A stretch of 64,000 nt of DNA from assembly GCF_007115105.1 (NCBI RefSeq), contig NZ_SULJ01000007.1, positions 69,729 to 133,728 of the forward strand, in the 5' to 3' direction. This stretch comes from Clostridium sp. HBUAS56010 (GTDB lineage Bacteria; Bacillota; Clostridia; Lachnospirales; Lachnospiraceae). Made by a program: the position numbers and the translations under genes. Below the pieces are notes generated by a model. That model was not told where the DNA came from. It saw only the letters and a list, made by a program, of their open reading frames with translations, and did no database searches. Positions 47,267 to 55,892 of this stretch are shown in pieces (position 1 is the first letter of the stretch; every line of letters starts with the position of its first letter).

Positions 47267-48559
47267 ATGAGTGTTTATCTGATCAGTTATGCAGCATCTT
47301 TTTTGTTTGCAAGGGCAGGAGTTTACTGGCTGTCAGGCGTGGTATTAATATTGACCGCTCTTTTTTTATACTGGCGGGATTACAGAAGGACAGAGAATAT
47401 CATCCATTTAAGAGGCTTGTTTTCTTTGTTCTGGGTAGGAGGAGAAGGAATTGCCTGTTTTAAGCTTTCCAAGCTCTCCAGTGATTGGAATATTATTACA
47501 TGGCTCTGCTTTTTTGTAGCTTTTCTTGGATTTTATGTATCATTTGAATTTTTTGCAAAGATGCAGGGAGAAGTGGGAAGGCACCGTTCCAGTTGGTTCA
47601 GTTTTAAAGGATATGAAAAACCACTGTTTTTCTCAATCGTTTTGGTAACAGTTCTCTCTGTTGCTGCCTTTGTTGCAGAAGCGGTCATACTGGGATTTAT
47701 TCCGTTTTTTGTAAGAGGAGTGCCTCATGCTTATTCCTCTTTTCACATTAGCGGGCTGCATTATTTTACGGTTTCCAGTGTTCTGGTTCCTGCCCTTTCC
47801 GTGTTGTATTTCAGCATCGAACAGGGACGTAATAGTGCCCGTCTTGTGTTGGCTGTGATTTTTAATATAATTGCATGTGCCATTCCCCTTTTATGTGTAT
47901 CCCGTTTTCAGCTTATCTTTGCAGTTGGACTTGCGGTTCTTACTTATATTGCCATGGAACATCGGTTAAAGATTGCTTATGCCATTGGACTTGCGGTTGG
48001 AATGGTTCCTATCTATGTAATTCTGACTGTTTTGCGAGGACATGATGTAGCCTATTTAAACGGAATCTTTCAGATGAAAAACAGCAGTATGCCAATTTTT
48101 ATTACACAGCCTTATATGTATATTGCCAATAATTTTGATAATTTTAACTGTATGGTAGAGTGGCTTCCTTCCCATACCTTTGGTCTTCGCATGCTGTTTC
48201 CCCTATGGGCGCTGACAGGGCTTAAATTCCTGGTTCCGGCTCTGGTGGATTTTCCAATTTATGTCACAAAAGAAGAACTGACAACAGTCACGCTGTTCTA
48301 TGATTCTTTTTATGACTTCGGGATTGTGGGAGTCCTGCTGCTTGGCTGTATTCTTGGTGCCGCTGCATTCTTTTTAATGAGCATGATTAAAAGAATCCGT
48401 AACCCCATTGGTTATCTGTTTTATGCCCAGTTTGCCATGTACATGATTCTGTCTTTCTTCACCACATGGTTCAGTAATCCGGCTACCTGGTTTTACCTTG
48501 CAGTCACCGGTGCTTTGTATGTGTTCTGCTCCTGGAAAAGCAACGGAAGATCCTGGTAA
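47267..48559 (+). CDS. O-antigen polymerase-like membrane protein
   Basis: A 430-residue protein with about ten to twelve hydrophobic helices and one long extracytoplasmic loop before the last helices (ITQPYMYIANNFDNFNCMVE, containing the NFDNF stretch seen in oligosaccharide repeat unit polymerases). Such Wzy-like proteins link saccharide repeat units at the outer membrane face. AAAGGGG precedes ATG 47267; the frame opens at 47231 without a ribosome site. No other polysaccharide genes are close, which is unusual. The stop abuts the stop of the convergent AraC gene with no base between. Confidence 0.68.
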   Translation: MSVYLISYAASFLFARAGVYWLSGVVLILTALFLYWRDYRRTENIIHLRGLFSLFWVGGEGIACFKLSKLSSDWNIITWLCFFVAFLGFYVSFEFFAKMQGEVGRHRSSWFSFKGYEKPLFFSIVLVTVLSVAAFVAEAVILGFIPFFVRGVPHAYSSFHISGLHYFTVSSVLVPALSVLYFSIEQGRNSARLVLAVIFNIIACAIPLLCVSRFQLIFAVGLAVLTYIAMEHRLKIAYAIGLAVGMVPIYVILTVLRGHDVAYLNGIFQMKNSSMPIFITQPYMYIANNFDNFNCMVEWLPSHTFGLRMLFPLWALTGLKFLVPALVDFPIYVTKEELTTVTLFYDSFYDFGIVGVLLLGCILGAAAFFLMSMIKRIRNPIGYLFYAQFAMYMILSFFTTWFSNPATWFYLAVTGALYVFCSWKSNGRSW

Positions 48560-49405
48560 TCAGGACATGGACTTTAAGGTTACAGAAGGAGATACATGAA
48601 ACTGCTTTTTATATGCTCTGGAGAATGTGGAATAATTTTTAAACCCGCTTTGAAAGCATACTTCTGTAATGGACGTTCCTTTTTTTAAAAGATCCCTTGC
48701 CAGAAGAAGTCGTTTTTCCGTAACATAATCAAACAGTGTATATCCGGTTTCCTCCTTAAAGACGTGCATCAGATGGTATCTGCTTATATAACAGTCTTCT
48801 GCAATGGAATCCACAGACATATCATCTAGTAGATGGGTGTTGATGTAATCCATCACGGTAAGAATCCTCTTGTCCCCGGTTACAGGAGGTAAATAAGTAA
48901 CCAGATTGGTGAAGGAAGCCTGATTTAACTGGATCATGAATTTTATAAATACCACCTGGCAGTATAAATCCTTGGCATACCCATCGTGTGTAGAGGCATA
49001 TTCCAGATCAGTCAGGGTGTGGTATAGACTGCTTTTTTCCATGGAATGAAGCCGGAGCACATGGGAATGAAGCGTTTTGGATTTCTTGAAACAGTCACTT
49101 AAATCATAATCCTCTGCCTGATAAGTCTGTAAAAAACCAGGGGATAGATATACGATAATTCTCTCATAAGGAACAGAAGAATCAATGTCCGGTTTGTGGA
49201 TGTCGTTATGACTTACGAATAGGATATCATAAGGCTCCAGTTTATAGGAACAGCCTTCGATCCGGTAGGTGACGTTTCCCTGAATGAAGATAATGATTTT
49301 ATCGAAATCATGATAATGGTATTCAAAATCCTGCCTTTTTGTATCGAGAAGATGAAACAGCTTAAAGTCACTGTTTAAATATCCCCGTTTCTCATAGTTA
49401 TCCAT
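48560..49405 (-). CDS. AraC family transcriptional regulator
   Basis: A 281-residue regulator: N-terminal cupin ligand-binding domain (YHYHDFDKIIIFIQGNVTYR) and C-terminal AraC double helix-turn-helix (from about 180; SVDSIAEDCYISRYHLMHVF and ITEVCFQSGFKNYSTFSRAY). The start at 49405 has GGAAGGAG about 9 bases upstream; a longer frame to 49456 has none. It is divergent from the DapF-like gene (166 bases between the starts) and may control it. The ligand is unknown. Confidence 0.88.
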   Translation of the reverse strand: MDNYEKRGYLNSDFKLFHLLDTKRQDFEYHYHDFDKIIIFIQGNVTYRIEGCSYKLEPYDILFVSHNDIHKPDIDSSVPYERIIVYLSPGFLQTYQAEDYDLSDCFKKSKTLHSHVLRLHSMEKSSLYHTLTDLEYASTHDGYAKDLYCQVVFIKFMIQLNQASFTNLVTYLPPVTGDKRILTVMDYINTHLLDDMSVDSIAEDCYISRYHLMHVFKEETGYTLFDYVTEKRLLLARDLLKKGTSITEVCFQSGFKNYSTFSRAYKKQFHVSPSVTLKSMS

Positions 49406-49570
49406 AAGTGAATGCTCCTTCCTTTCTTTTTGTTTAGAATACAACACTTTTTGCAATATTTAAAGCATTATATTAATAGAAAAGATAAAAAGTGCGGTAT
49501 ATAATGAAGATAGAAGCGTATGGAAACCGGTGAGAACAGGTTTTGTCGTGCATTGGAAAGGAGTTTTATG

Positions 49571-50431
49571 ATGAATATTACTTTGGAAAAATATCATGGG
49601 CTGGGGAATGATTATCTGATTTTTGATCCCAATAAAAATGAACTGGAACTGACAGATGAAAATGTACGTCTGATCTGCGACCGTAACTTTGGAGTTGGAT
49701 CAGATGGACTTTTAGTTGGTCCCATTCTTGGCAGAGATAAACTGGAATTAAGAATCTATAATCCGGATGGAAGTGAAGCGCAAAACAGTGGAAACGGAGT
49801 CCGCATTTTCGGTAAATACTTAAAAGACGGGGGATATGTTCAGAAAAACCGTTTTATTATTAATACATTAAGCGGGCAGCAGACTCTTCAGTACCTGAAT
49901 GAAGAAGGAACAAAAATCAAAGTATCCATGGGGAAATTAAACTTTTTCAGTGATCAGATTCCTGTAACAGGACCAAGGAGAGAAGTTTTAAATGAAACCA
50001 TGCTGTTTGGAAGTATACCTTACCGTGTTACCTGTGTTAACATTGGGAATCCTCACTGCGTGATCTGGTTAAATGATATATCCAAAGATCTGGTGTGCAG
50101 GATTGGAAAATACTCAGAAGCTTCCGAATATTTTCCTGAGAAGATTAATACCCAGCTTCTCAAAGTACTGGACCGTACCAACATTGAGATTGAGATATAT
50201 GAGAGGGGAGCCGGATATACGCTGGCTTCCGGAACCAGTGGCTGTGCTGCCGCCGGAGCTGCTTACCGGATGGGACTGACTGATTCCAAGATGTATGTAC
50301 ACATGCCCGGCGGAATTCTGGAAGTTGAGATTGAAGAGGATGGGAATGTGCTCATGACTGGAGAAGTGGGATACGTTGGAAGATTTACTCTTTCCCATGA
50401 AATGGCAGAACAGTTAAAATCTCTCCAGTAA
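49571..50431 (+). CDS. diaminopimelate epimerase-like protein with both catalytic cysteines changed to serine
   Basis: A 286-residue DapF-fold protein. Conserved binding elements remain: GNDY (13), GSDGLL (43), NPDGS, IGNPH (159), INTQ and ERGAG (211). The two catalytic Cys of DapF are Ser: Ser73 in NSGNG (canonical MCGNG; codon AGT at 49787) and Ser220 in ASGTSG (canonical ACGTG; codon TCC at 50228). The canonical dapF of this genome is at 62479, so this is a second, altered copy. ATG 49571 is 7 bases after GGAG; ATG 49568 is possible. An aminotransferase and a HisC-like gene follow. It could act on another amino acid, as a lyase/dehydratase, or be a binding protein. Confidence 0.85.
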   Translation: MNITLEKYHGLGNDYLIFDPNKNELELTDENVRLICDRNFGVGSDGLLVGPILGRDKLELRIYNPDGSEAQNSGNGVRIFGKYLKDGGYVQKNRFIINTLSGQQTLQYLNEEGTKIKVSMGKLNFFSDQIPVTGPRREVLNETMLFGSIPYRVTCVNIGNPHCVIWLNDISKDLVCRIGKYSEASEYFPEKINTQLLKVLDRTNIEIEIYERGAGYTLASGTSGCAAAGAAYRMGLTDSKMYVHMPGGILEVEIEEDGNVLMTGEVGYVGRFTLSHEMAEQLKSLQ

Positions 50432-50466
50432 AACAAAAAATAAAGTAATTCATTCATAAGCCGGTC

Positions 50467-50505
50467 GTCTGTAAAGAAAATGTTTTTCTTTTTCAGGCGG
50501 CAGGC
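50467..50505 (+). other. long hairpin between the DapF-like and aminotransferase genes
   Basis: CGTCTG...CAGGCG plus AAAGAAAA/TTTTCTTT arms make a long hairpin with few loop bases. There is no T-run after it, so termination would be weak; it may separate the DapF-like message from the next promoter. Confidence 0.4.
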
Positions 50506-50543
50506 TTAAATGCGTTAAACCTCCAAAACAGAGCGTGATTGTA

Positions 50544-50573
50544 TTGACGGAATTACCAGTTTCATACTATAAT
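50544..50573 (+). promoter_or_regulatory. promoter of the aminotransferase/hisC operon
   Basis: TTGACG (50544-50549), 18-base spacer, TATAAT (50568-50573), about 50 bases before the aminotransferase ATG. It gives these genes their own start beside any read-through from the DapF-like gene. Confidence 0.75.
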
Positions 50574-50624
50574 ATTACAATGATTATGATTCTCACAAAA
50601 CTATTATGGGATAAAGGAAGGAAT

Positions 50625-51839
50625 ATGAAGATGATAGCAGACAAGATGAGACCACTTGTAGAAAACAATTCCGCAATCCGTGCCATGTTTGAGGAAGGAA
50701 AGAAGCTGGCTGCACGATACGGCAGAGAGAATGTATACGATTTCAGCCTGGGCAATCCCAACGTACCTGCTCCCGAAGCGGTGAATCAGGCAATTATAGA
50801 TATTGTAAAAAGAGAAGAGACGACTTTAGTCCATGGGTACATGAGCAATGCAGGATATGAAGATGTGCGTCAGGCTGTTGCAGAATCTTTAAACAGGCGG
50901 TTTGGAACCCGGTTTCATCTGGAAAACATCCTCATGACAGTAGGAGCCGCAAGTGGTATCAATGTGATATTGAAAACCATCCTGGATCCTCAGGATGAGG
51001 TGATTGTATTTGCTCCTTACTTTATGGAATATGGTTCCTATGTGAGAAATTATGATGGTGTACTGGTGGTTGTCCCCCCTGATACAGAGACCTTTTATCC
51101 GGATCTTAAGGCATTTGAAGAGAGGATTACAAAAAAAACAAAGGCAGTGATCATTAATACTCCGAATAATCCGACTGGTGTGATTTATTCTTCTGAGACA
51201 TTGCAGGAGATTGCAGATATATTAAAAAAGAAAGAAAAAGAATTCGGCAAATCCATAGTTCTGATTTCGGACGAGCCATACCGGGAACTTGCTTATGATG
51301 GAGCAGAAGTTCCTTATGTAACGCCTTTTTATCATAATACTGTCATTTGCTATTCCTATAGTAAGTCCCTGTCACTTCCTGGAGAAAGAATTGGATATCT
51401 GGTCATTCCTGATGAGTTAGATGATTCTGAACGGGCTATTGCAGCAGCAGTTATTGCCAACCGTGTACTTGGCTGTGTGAATGCCCCGTCTCTTATGCAG
51501 CGGGTGATCCTGCGTTGTGTGGATGAAAAAGTGAATGTGGAGGCTTACGATAAAAACAGGGAATTGCTGTATAACCGGTTAAGTGAGTATGGGTTTGAAT
51601 GCATTAAGCCACAAGGTGCATTTTACTTATTTGTCAAGTCTCCGGTGGATGACAAAGAGTTCTGCAGAGTTTGTAAGGAACACCGGGTTTTACTGGTTCC
51701 GGGAAGCTCTTTTGCCTGTCCTGGTTATGTGAGAATTGCATATTGTGTATCTTATGATCAGATTGTCCGTTCCCTTCCTGCATTTTTGGAGATAGCACAA
51801 TCTTATGGGTTAAGGGAAAAAAAGGAGGAACGCAATTGA
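50625..51839 (+). CDS. PLP-dependent aminotransferase, class I/II
   Basis: A 404-residue fold-type I aminotransferase of the aspartate aminotransferase group. FSLGNPNVPAP near residue 39, NTPNNPTGVIY, the Asp in ISDEPYRELAYDG, and the PLP lysine in YSYSKSLSLPGERIGY. AAAGGAAGG precedes ATG 50625. It shares a TTGA overlap with the next gene. The substrate is unknown; the neighbours (DapF-like, HisC-like) suggest an amino-acid conversion. Confidence 0.86.
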   Translation: MKMIADKMRPLVENNSAIRAMFEEGKKLAARYGRENVYDFSLGNPNVPAPEAVNQAIIDIVKREETTLVHGYMSNAGYEDVRQAVAESLNRRFGTRFHLENILMTVGAASGINVILKTILDPQDEVIVFAPYFMEYGSYVRNYDGVLVVVPPDTETFYPDLKAFEERITKKTKAVIINTPNNPTGVIYSSETLQEIADILKKKEKEFGKSIVLISDEPYRELAYDGAEVPYVTPFYHNTVICYSYSKSLSLPGERIGYLVIPDELDDSERAIAAAVIANRVLGCVNAPSLMQRVILRCVDEKVNVEAYDKNRELLYNRLSEYGFECIKPQGAFYLFVKSPVDDKEFCRVCKEHRVLLVPGSSFACPGYVRIAYCVSYDQIVRSLPAFLEIAQSYGLREKKEERN

Positions 51840-52894
51840 GATCCTGGGAAAGAAATATACGGAAAGTCGCTCCTTATGTACCGGGAGAACAGCCAAAAGA
51901 GAAAAATCTGATTAAATTAAATACCAATGAGAATCCATATCCACCGGCGCCAGGTGTGAAAAAGGCACTGGAGGAGCTGGGGTTTGATGAGTTTCGCAAA
52001 TATCCCGATCCAGCGTCTTCGGATCTTGTTCATGCAATTTCCAGGTATCATAATGTGACAGAAGAGGAAGTATTTGTTGGTGTAGGATCAGATGATGTAA
52101 TTGCCATGGCATTTCTTACATTTTTTAATTCTGATCTGCCAGTGCTTTTTCCTTCTATCAGCTATTCGTTTTATAAGGTCTGGGCTGATTTATTCAGGGT
52201 TTCTTATGAAACACCTGCATTGGATGATAATTTTTGCATTCATAAGCAAGATTATTATAAGGCAAATGGGGGTATTATATTCCCGAATCCTAATGCACCC
52301 ACTGGATTGCTTCTGCCGCTTTCGGAAGTGGAGGATATTATTTCCCATAATCAGAATTCTGTAGTTATTGTTGATGAAGCCTACATTGATTTTGGCGGGG
52401 AAAGTGCTGTCTCTCTTACACGGAAATATGAGAATCTTCTGGTTGTGCAAACATTCAGCAAATCACGTTCTCTTGCAGGAATGAGAATTGGATATGCCAT
52501 TGGTCATCCTGACTTAATTCATGCCCTTCATGATGTAAAATACTCCTATAATTCCTATACCATAAATCTTCCTTCCCAGAAGCTGGGGGTGGAAGCAGTC
52601 AATGATGACGGATATTTTAAGGAATGCATCAGAAAGATTATAAGAACCAGAGAGAATGCCAAAAAACGACTTACAGAACTTGGCTTTACTTTCCCGGACT
52701 CCATGACTAATTTTATATTTGCGGCACACAGGGAAAAAAGAGCAGTAGATATCTATAAGGCGTTAAAAGAAAACCGTATTTTTGTCCGTTATTTTAATCA
52801 GCCAGGACTTGACAATTATCTACGGATTTCCATTGGCACTGACGAAGAGATGGAGCAGTTATTTGACTTTTTAGAGGTTTTTCTTTCGAATTAA
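51836..52894 (+). CDS. hisC: histidinol-phosphate aminotransferase family
   Basis: A 352-residue PLP enzyme of the HisC family: LNTNENPYPPAP near residue 24, PNAPTG (for NPNNPTG), VDEAYIDFGGES and the PLP Lys in FSKSRSLAGMRIGY. The start is TTG 51836, 8 bases after AAGGAGG, overlapping the previous stop. No other his genes are nearby, so it may serve histidine synthesis or act on another phosphorylated or aromatic substrate in this small cluster. Confidence 0.85.
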   Translation: MRSWERNIRKVAPYVPGEQPKEKNLIKLNTNENPYPPAPGVKKALEELGFDEFRKYPDPASSDLVHAISRYHNVTEEEVFVGVGSDDVIAMAFLTFFNSDLPVLFPSISYSFYKVWADLFRVSYETPALDDNFCIHKQDYYKANGGIIFPNPNAPTGLLLPLSEVEDIISHNQNSVVIVDEAYIDFGGESAVSLTRKYENLLVVQTFSKSRSLAGMRIGYAIGHPDLIHALHDVKYSYNSYTINLPSQKLGVEAVNDDGYFKECIRKIIRTRENAKKRLTELGFTFPDSMTNFIFAAHREKRAVDIYKALKENRIFVRYFNQPGLDNYLRISIGTDEEMEQLFDFLEVFLSN

Positions 52895-52899
52895 TTCAT

Positions 52900-52928
52900 T
52901 TGCCAGAGAGCATCAGGGATAGTATAAT
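52900..52928 (+). promoter_or_regulatory. promoter of the AI-2E family gene
   Basis: TTGCCA (52900-52905), 17-base spacer, TATAAT (52923-52928). Transcription would begin near 52935, leaving an unusually short leader before the start codon. Confidence 0.65.
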
Positions 52929-52945
52929 GAATACAGGTGATGGAA

Positions 52946-54073
52946 ATGGAAGATGTGAAGAAATATTTAAGATTGATACTTAATATTATAATTCCCATTC
53001 TGTTCTTGTACCTCATTTGTGTATGGGGACCAAGACTGGTAAGGTTCTTTCTGCCTTTTGTAATAGGCTGGATGATTGCGATGATTGCCAATCCTTTGGT
53101 CCGTTTTCTGGAGAAACGTTTAAAAATTGTAAGAAAACACAGTTCGGTGTTGATTGTAGTTACGGTTCTCTTTTTAATTATAGCAGCATTTTATTTTCTT
53201 ATTTCCAAACTGATAACAGAGATGATCGGTTTTGCAGGAGATGTTCCTCAGTATTATGAAAGTGCATGGGTGGAGATTCAGAAAATGCTTTTGAGGGTGC
53301 AGGGAATTATACAGTTTTTACCTTTGGGAGTGCAGAATTCCATTAATCAGTTTTTTACACACATGGAGCAATATTTAAATGTGGCAGTGCAGAAGATTGC
53401 ATCTCCCACGGTTATGGCTGCAGGCAGTGTGGTAAAAAGTATTCCGGCAGCACTTGTGTACACCATTGTCACCATCTTTTCCTCCTATTTATTCATTGTG
53501 GACAGGGATAAGATTATGTCGGTGGTTCACCGCTATATTCCGGAAGGCGGAACCAGATATTACAGTTACTTGAGAAAGGATGTTAAGCATCTGGTGGGTG
53601 GTTATTTCCTTGCTCAGTTCAAGATTATGTTTGTCATAGGAGCAGTACTTGCAGTTGGATTTCTGATTCTGGGGGTGGATTATGCCCTGTTACTGGCAGT
53701 ATTGATCGCTATTCTTGATTTTTTGCCAATTTTGGGAACAGGAACATTTTTAATTCCCTGGGCGGTGATACGGATGCTTTCTGGTGAATATGCCTTTGGT
53801 TTAGGACTGATTGCAATTTATGTACTGACTATGGTCCTCAGGCAGATTATACAGCCAAAGATTGTAGGAGATACCATGGGGCTTGACCCTTTAATGACGT
53901 TGCTGTTTTTATACCTTGGATTTAAAATTAGTGGAATTGCAGGAATGATTTTAGCAGTGCCTGTTGGCATGCTGATTCTTAATTTATATGAATTTGGCGC
54001 TTTTGACCTGTTTTTTGGCAGTATAAGGACTTTGGTCCATGATATCAATGTCTTTCGGAAGAAGCCGGATTAA
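52946..54073 (+). CDS. AI-2E family (DUF20) membrane protein
   Basis: A 375-residue integral membrane protein with about eight helices: a hydrophobic N-terminal half, a soluble stretch (about residues 95-145), and the conserved C-terminal helices with LLAVLIAILDFLPILGTG, RQIIQPKIVGDTMGLDP and GMILAVPVGMLI. The family includes YtvI and PerM, with transport or sodium/proton exchange roles that differ by member; the substrate here is unknown. The first plausible start is ATG 52946, 4 bases after AGGTGAT, an exact anti-Shine-Dalgarno match; GTG 52937 and ATG 52940 are alternatives. Confidence 0.82.
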   Translation: MEDVKKYLRLILNIIIPILFLYLICVWGPRLVRFFLPFVIGWMIAMIANPLVRFLEKRLKIVRKHSSVLIVVTVLFLIIAAFYFLISKLITEMIGFAGDVPQYYESAWVEIQKMLLRVQGIIQFLPLGVQNSINQFFTHMEQYLNVAVQKIASPTVMAAGSVVKSIPAALVYTIVTIFSSYLFIVDRDKIMSVVHRYIPEGGTRYYSYLRKDVKHLVGGYFLAQFKIMFVIGAVLAVGFLILGVDYALLLAVLIAILDFLPILGTGTFLIPWAVIRMLSGEYAFGLGLIAIYVLTMVLRQIIQPKIVGDTMGLDPLMTLLFLYLGFKISGIAGMILAVPVGMLILNLYEFGAFDLFFGSIRTLVHDINVFRKKPD

Positions 54074-54111
54074 GTTATATTGCAAAAGTTTGATTTGGAG
54101 GATATCATAAC

Positions 54112-55056
54112 ATGAACATAAGATTGAAAATCGCCGCAGGTATCATAGCGGGTCTTATGACCTCCGCAATGGTTTCAACCCCTATGAGTGGTTTTTCCGG
54201 AGAAGCATGGCACCTGGAAAACGGGCAGTATGTAGATGCCTCTGGTCAGCCGATAGCCGGTGCACTGGAAAAAGGAATCACTGTCTCAAAATATCAGAAC
54301 CGTCAGAATGAAACAGGGGGTGGAATTGATTGGGACAAAGTGAAAGAGTCAGGTGTCTCTTTTGCTATGGTGCGTGTTGGTTATTTGAACGACATGGACC
54401 CGTATTATTCCATGAATATGAAAAATGCCGCAAAGAGCGGAATAAAAACCGGCGTATTTTTCTATACACAGGCATTGGATACAGAGACTGCTGTAAAAGA
54501 AGCGGAATATGTGCTCCAGGCAGTAAAAGATTACCCGATCTCTTATCCGATTGCCTATGATGTTGAGTCCCGGTATCTGCTGGATAATCGTCTTTCTAAA
54601 CGGCAGATCACGGATAATATTAATGCTTTTTGTAAAGTTATATCGGATGCCGGATATCAGCCAATTGTATATGCCAATAATAAATGGCTGACCTATCATA
54701 TTGATCTGAGCCAGATTCCTTATGATATCTGGTATGCCAGATACGGAAGTGTCAACGATTGTAAAAACAGGACCATATGGCAATGTACGGATCAGGGAAG
54801 AGTCGATGGAATTGACGGAGATGTAACCATTGAATTTTCTTTTAAGGATTACAGCAGCATTATCCCCTCAGAAGGCTGGAAGACCATTGGAGGCAAACGT
54901 TACTATACAAAGAATTATGAAAAGCAGACTGGTTGGCTCCAGATAGGAGACCAGTGGTATTATCTGGATCAGGATGGAGCTATGATACAGGATACTTCCA
55001 GAGTTATAGATGGAACTGTCTATAACTTTGGAACAGATGGAGGATTGCTCCAATAA
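54112..55056 (+). CDS. GH25 lysozyme with C-terminal cell-wall-binding repeats
   Basis: A 314-residue secreted muramidase. Signal peptide to about residue 23-30; GH25 domain (about 53-250) with AMVRVGYLND, the catalytic DxE pair in IAYDVESR and the closing DGIDGDVTIEF. Two or three tryptophan/tyrosine-rich choline-binding-type repeats end the protein (GWKTIGGKRYYTKN, GWLQIGDQWYYLDQDG). Odd: the first family motif GIDVS reads GITVS, so its Asp is Thr57. TTGGAGG precedes the ATG. Cuts peptidoglycan in wall turnover or spore processes (inferred). Confidence 0.85.
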   Translation: MNIRLKIAAGIIAGLMTSAMVSTPMSGFSGEAWHLENGQYVDASGQPIAGALEKGITVSKYQNRQNETGGGIDWDKVKESGVSFAMVRVGYLNDMDPYYSMNMKNAAKSGIKTGVFFYTQALDTETAVKEAEYVLQAVKDYPISYPIAYDVESRYLLDNRLSKRQITDNINAFCKVISDAGYQPIVYANNKWLTYHIDLSQIPYDIWYARYGSVNDCKNRTIWQCTDQGRVDGIDGDVTIEFSFKDYSSIIPSEGWKTIGGKRYYTKNYEKQTGWLQIGDQWYYLDQDGAMIQDTSRVIDGTVYNFGTDGGLLQ

Positions 55057-55057
55057 G

Positions 55058-55085
55058 AAAAGCCGCCTATAAAGCGGCTTTTTCT
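55058..55085. terminator. bidirectional terminator
   Basis: AAAGCCGC-CTATAA-AGCGGCTTT stem with A-run before and T-run after. Serves the GH25 gene (plus) and the ABC-2 exporter operon (minus). Confidence 0.92.
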
Positions 55086-55093
55086 GTGTCCTG

Positions 55094-55879
55094 TCAGGAA
55101 CCGGTGGACTGGTATCTGGAAAGACCAAATCGCCAGAACAGGGCGGCGGGCAGTAGAAAGAGACAACTGGCAATAGGAAAAAGTCCGTACCAGGGATTGT
55201 CCGTTTTGCCGGTTATATAAAGAAAAGGGTAGTACTGAAAAAGGGCAAAGGGAATCAGGTAAGTACAGATAGTAAGCACCGCCTTACCATATATTCCTAT
55301 GGGATATTTACCGTATTCTCTGGCGCCGTCGGTAACTATATTCATAAATTCCAATCCCTCCAGAGTGAAGAAACAGATGGAGGCAAAGATCAGATAAATG
55401 GCAGTAAACACAGCTACCCCTCCTGTAATCATAAAAAGCACAGTTCCTGCACGGGAGAGATTCCATTTAATGGAAGATGCGGATACTGCATAGATAAACA
55501 TAACGACAGCCTGAATAAGGCGTCCGATCCTGGTCAGCTCAATTTTGCTGCATATAACGGTGAACAGACAATTCCTGGGGCGCAGAAGCATCCGGTCAAA
55601 TTCCCCGTTTCCAATAATGGTCTCAAAAGTGTCCAGACTGCGAAAGACGGTTTCTGCTATGGTATATGCCATTAGGGTAATGGAGAAACACAATAGGATC
55701 TCCTTATAAGAAAAGCCTTTGACCTGATGAAACCGGTCCATCATGAAGTATATTCCCAAAAACATGTTAAAGGAAATTAAAAACTGCCCCAGTGTGGTAA
55801 GCAAAAAGGAAACCTTATGCTGCATCATGCTTTTTAAATGGATCAGAAAATAGCGCTGATATAATTGAATTGAATTCAT
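55094..55879 (-). CDS. ABC-2 type transporter permease (DUF990-like), second subunit
   Basis: A 261-residue membrane protein, six predicted helices, start ATG 55879, last gene of a three-gene minus-strand operon. It has the family layout of an N-terminal amphipathic stretch (LIHLKSMMQHKVSFLLTTLG) and a terminal GLFPIASCLFLLPAALFW. Partner of the permease at 55893. The exporter family is often found beside multidrug or viologen-type exporters; substrate unknown. Confidence 0.8.
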   Translation of the reverse strand: MNSIQLYQRYFLIHLKSMMQHKVSFLLTTLGQFLISFNMFLGIYFMMDRFHQVKGFSYKEILLCFSITLMAYTIAETVFRSLDTFETIIGNGEFDRMLLRPRNCLFTVICSKIELTRIGRLIQAVVMFIYAVSASSIKWNLSRAGTVLFMITGGVAVFTAIYLIFASICFFTLEGLEFMNIVTDGAREYGKYPIGIYGKAVLTICTYLIPFALFQYYPFLYITGKTDNPWYGLFPIASCLFLLPAALFWRFGLSRYQSTGS

Positions 55880-55892
55880 CTTGTATCTCCTT

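Noticed and set aside
48560-49456. Longer AraC regulator starting at 49456
   Set aside because: The extra 17 residues include the ribosome site of the inner ATG 49405 and do not resemble the family N terminus.
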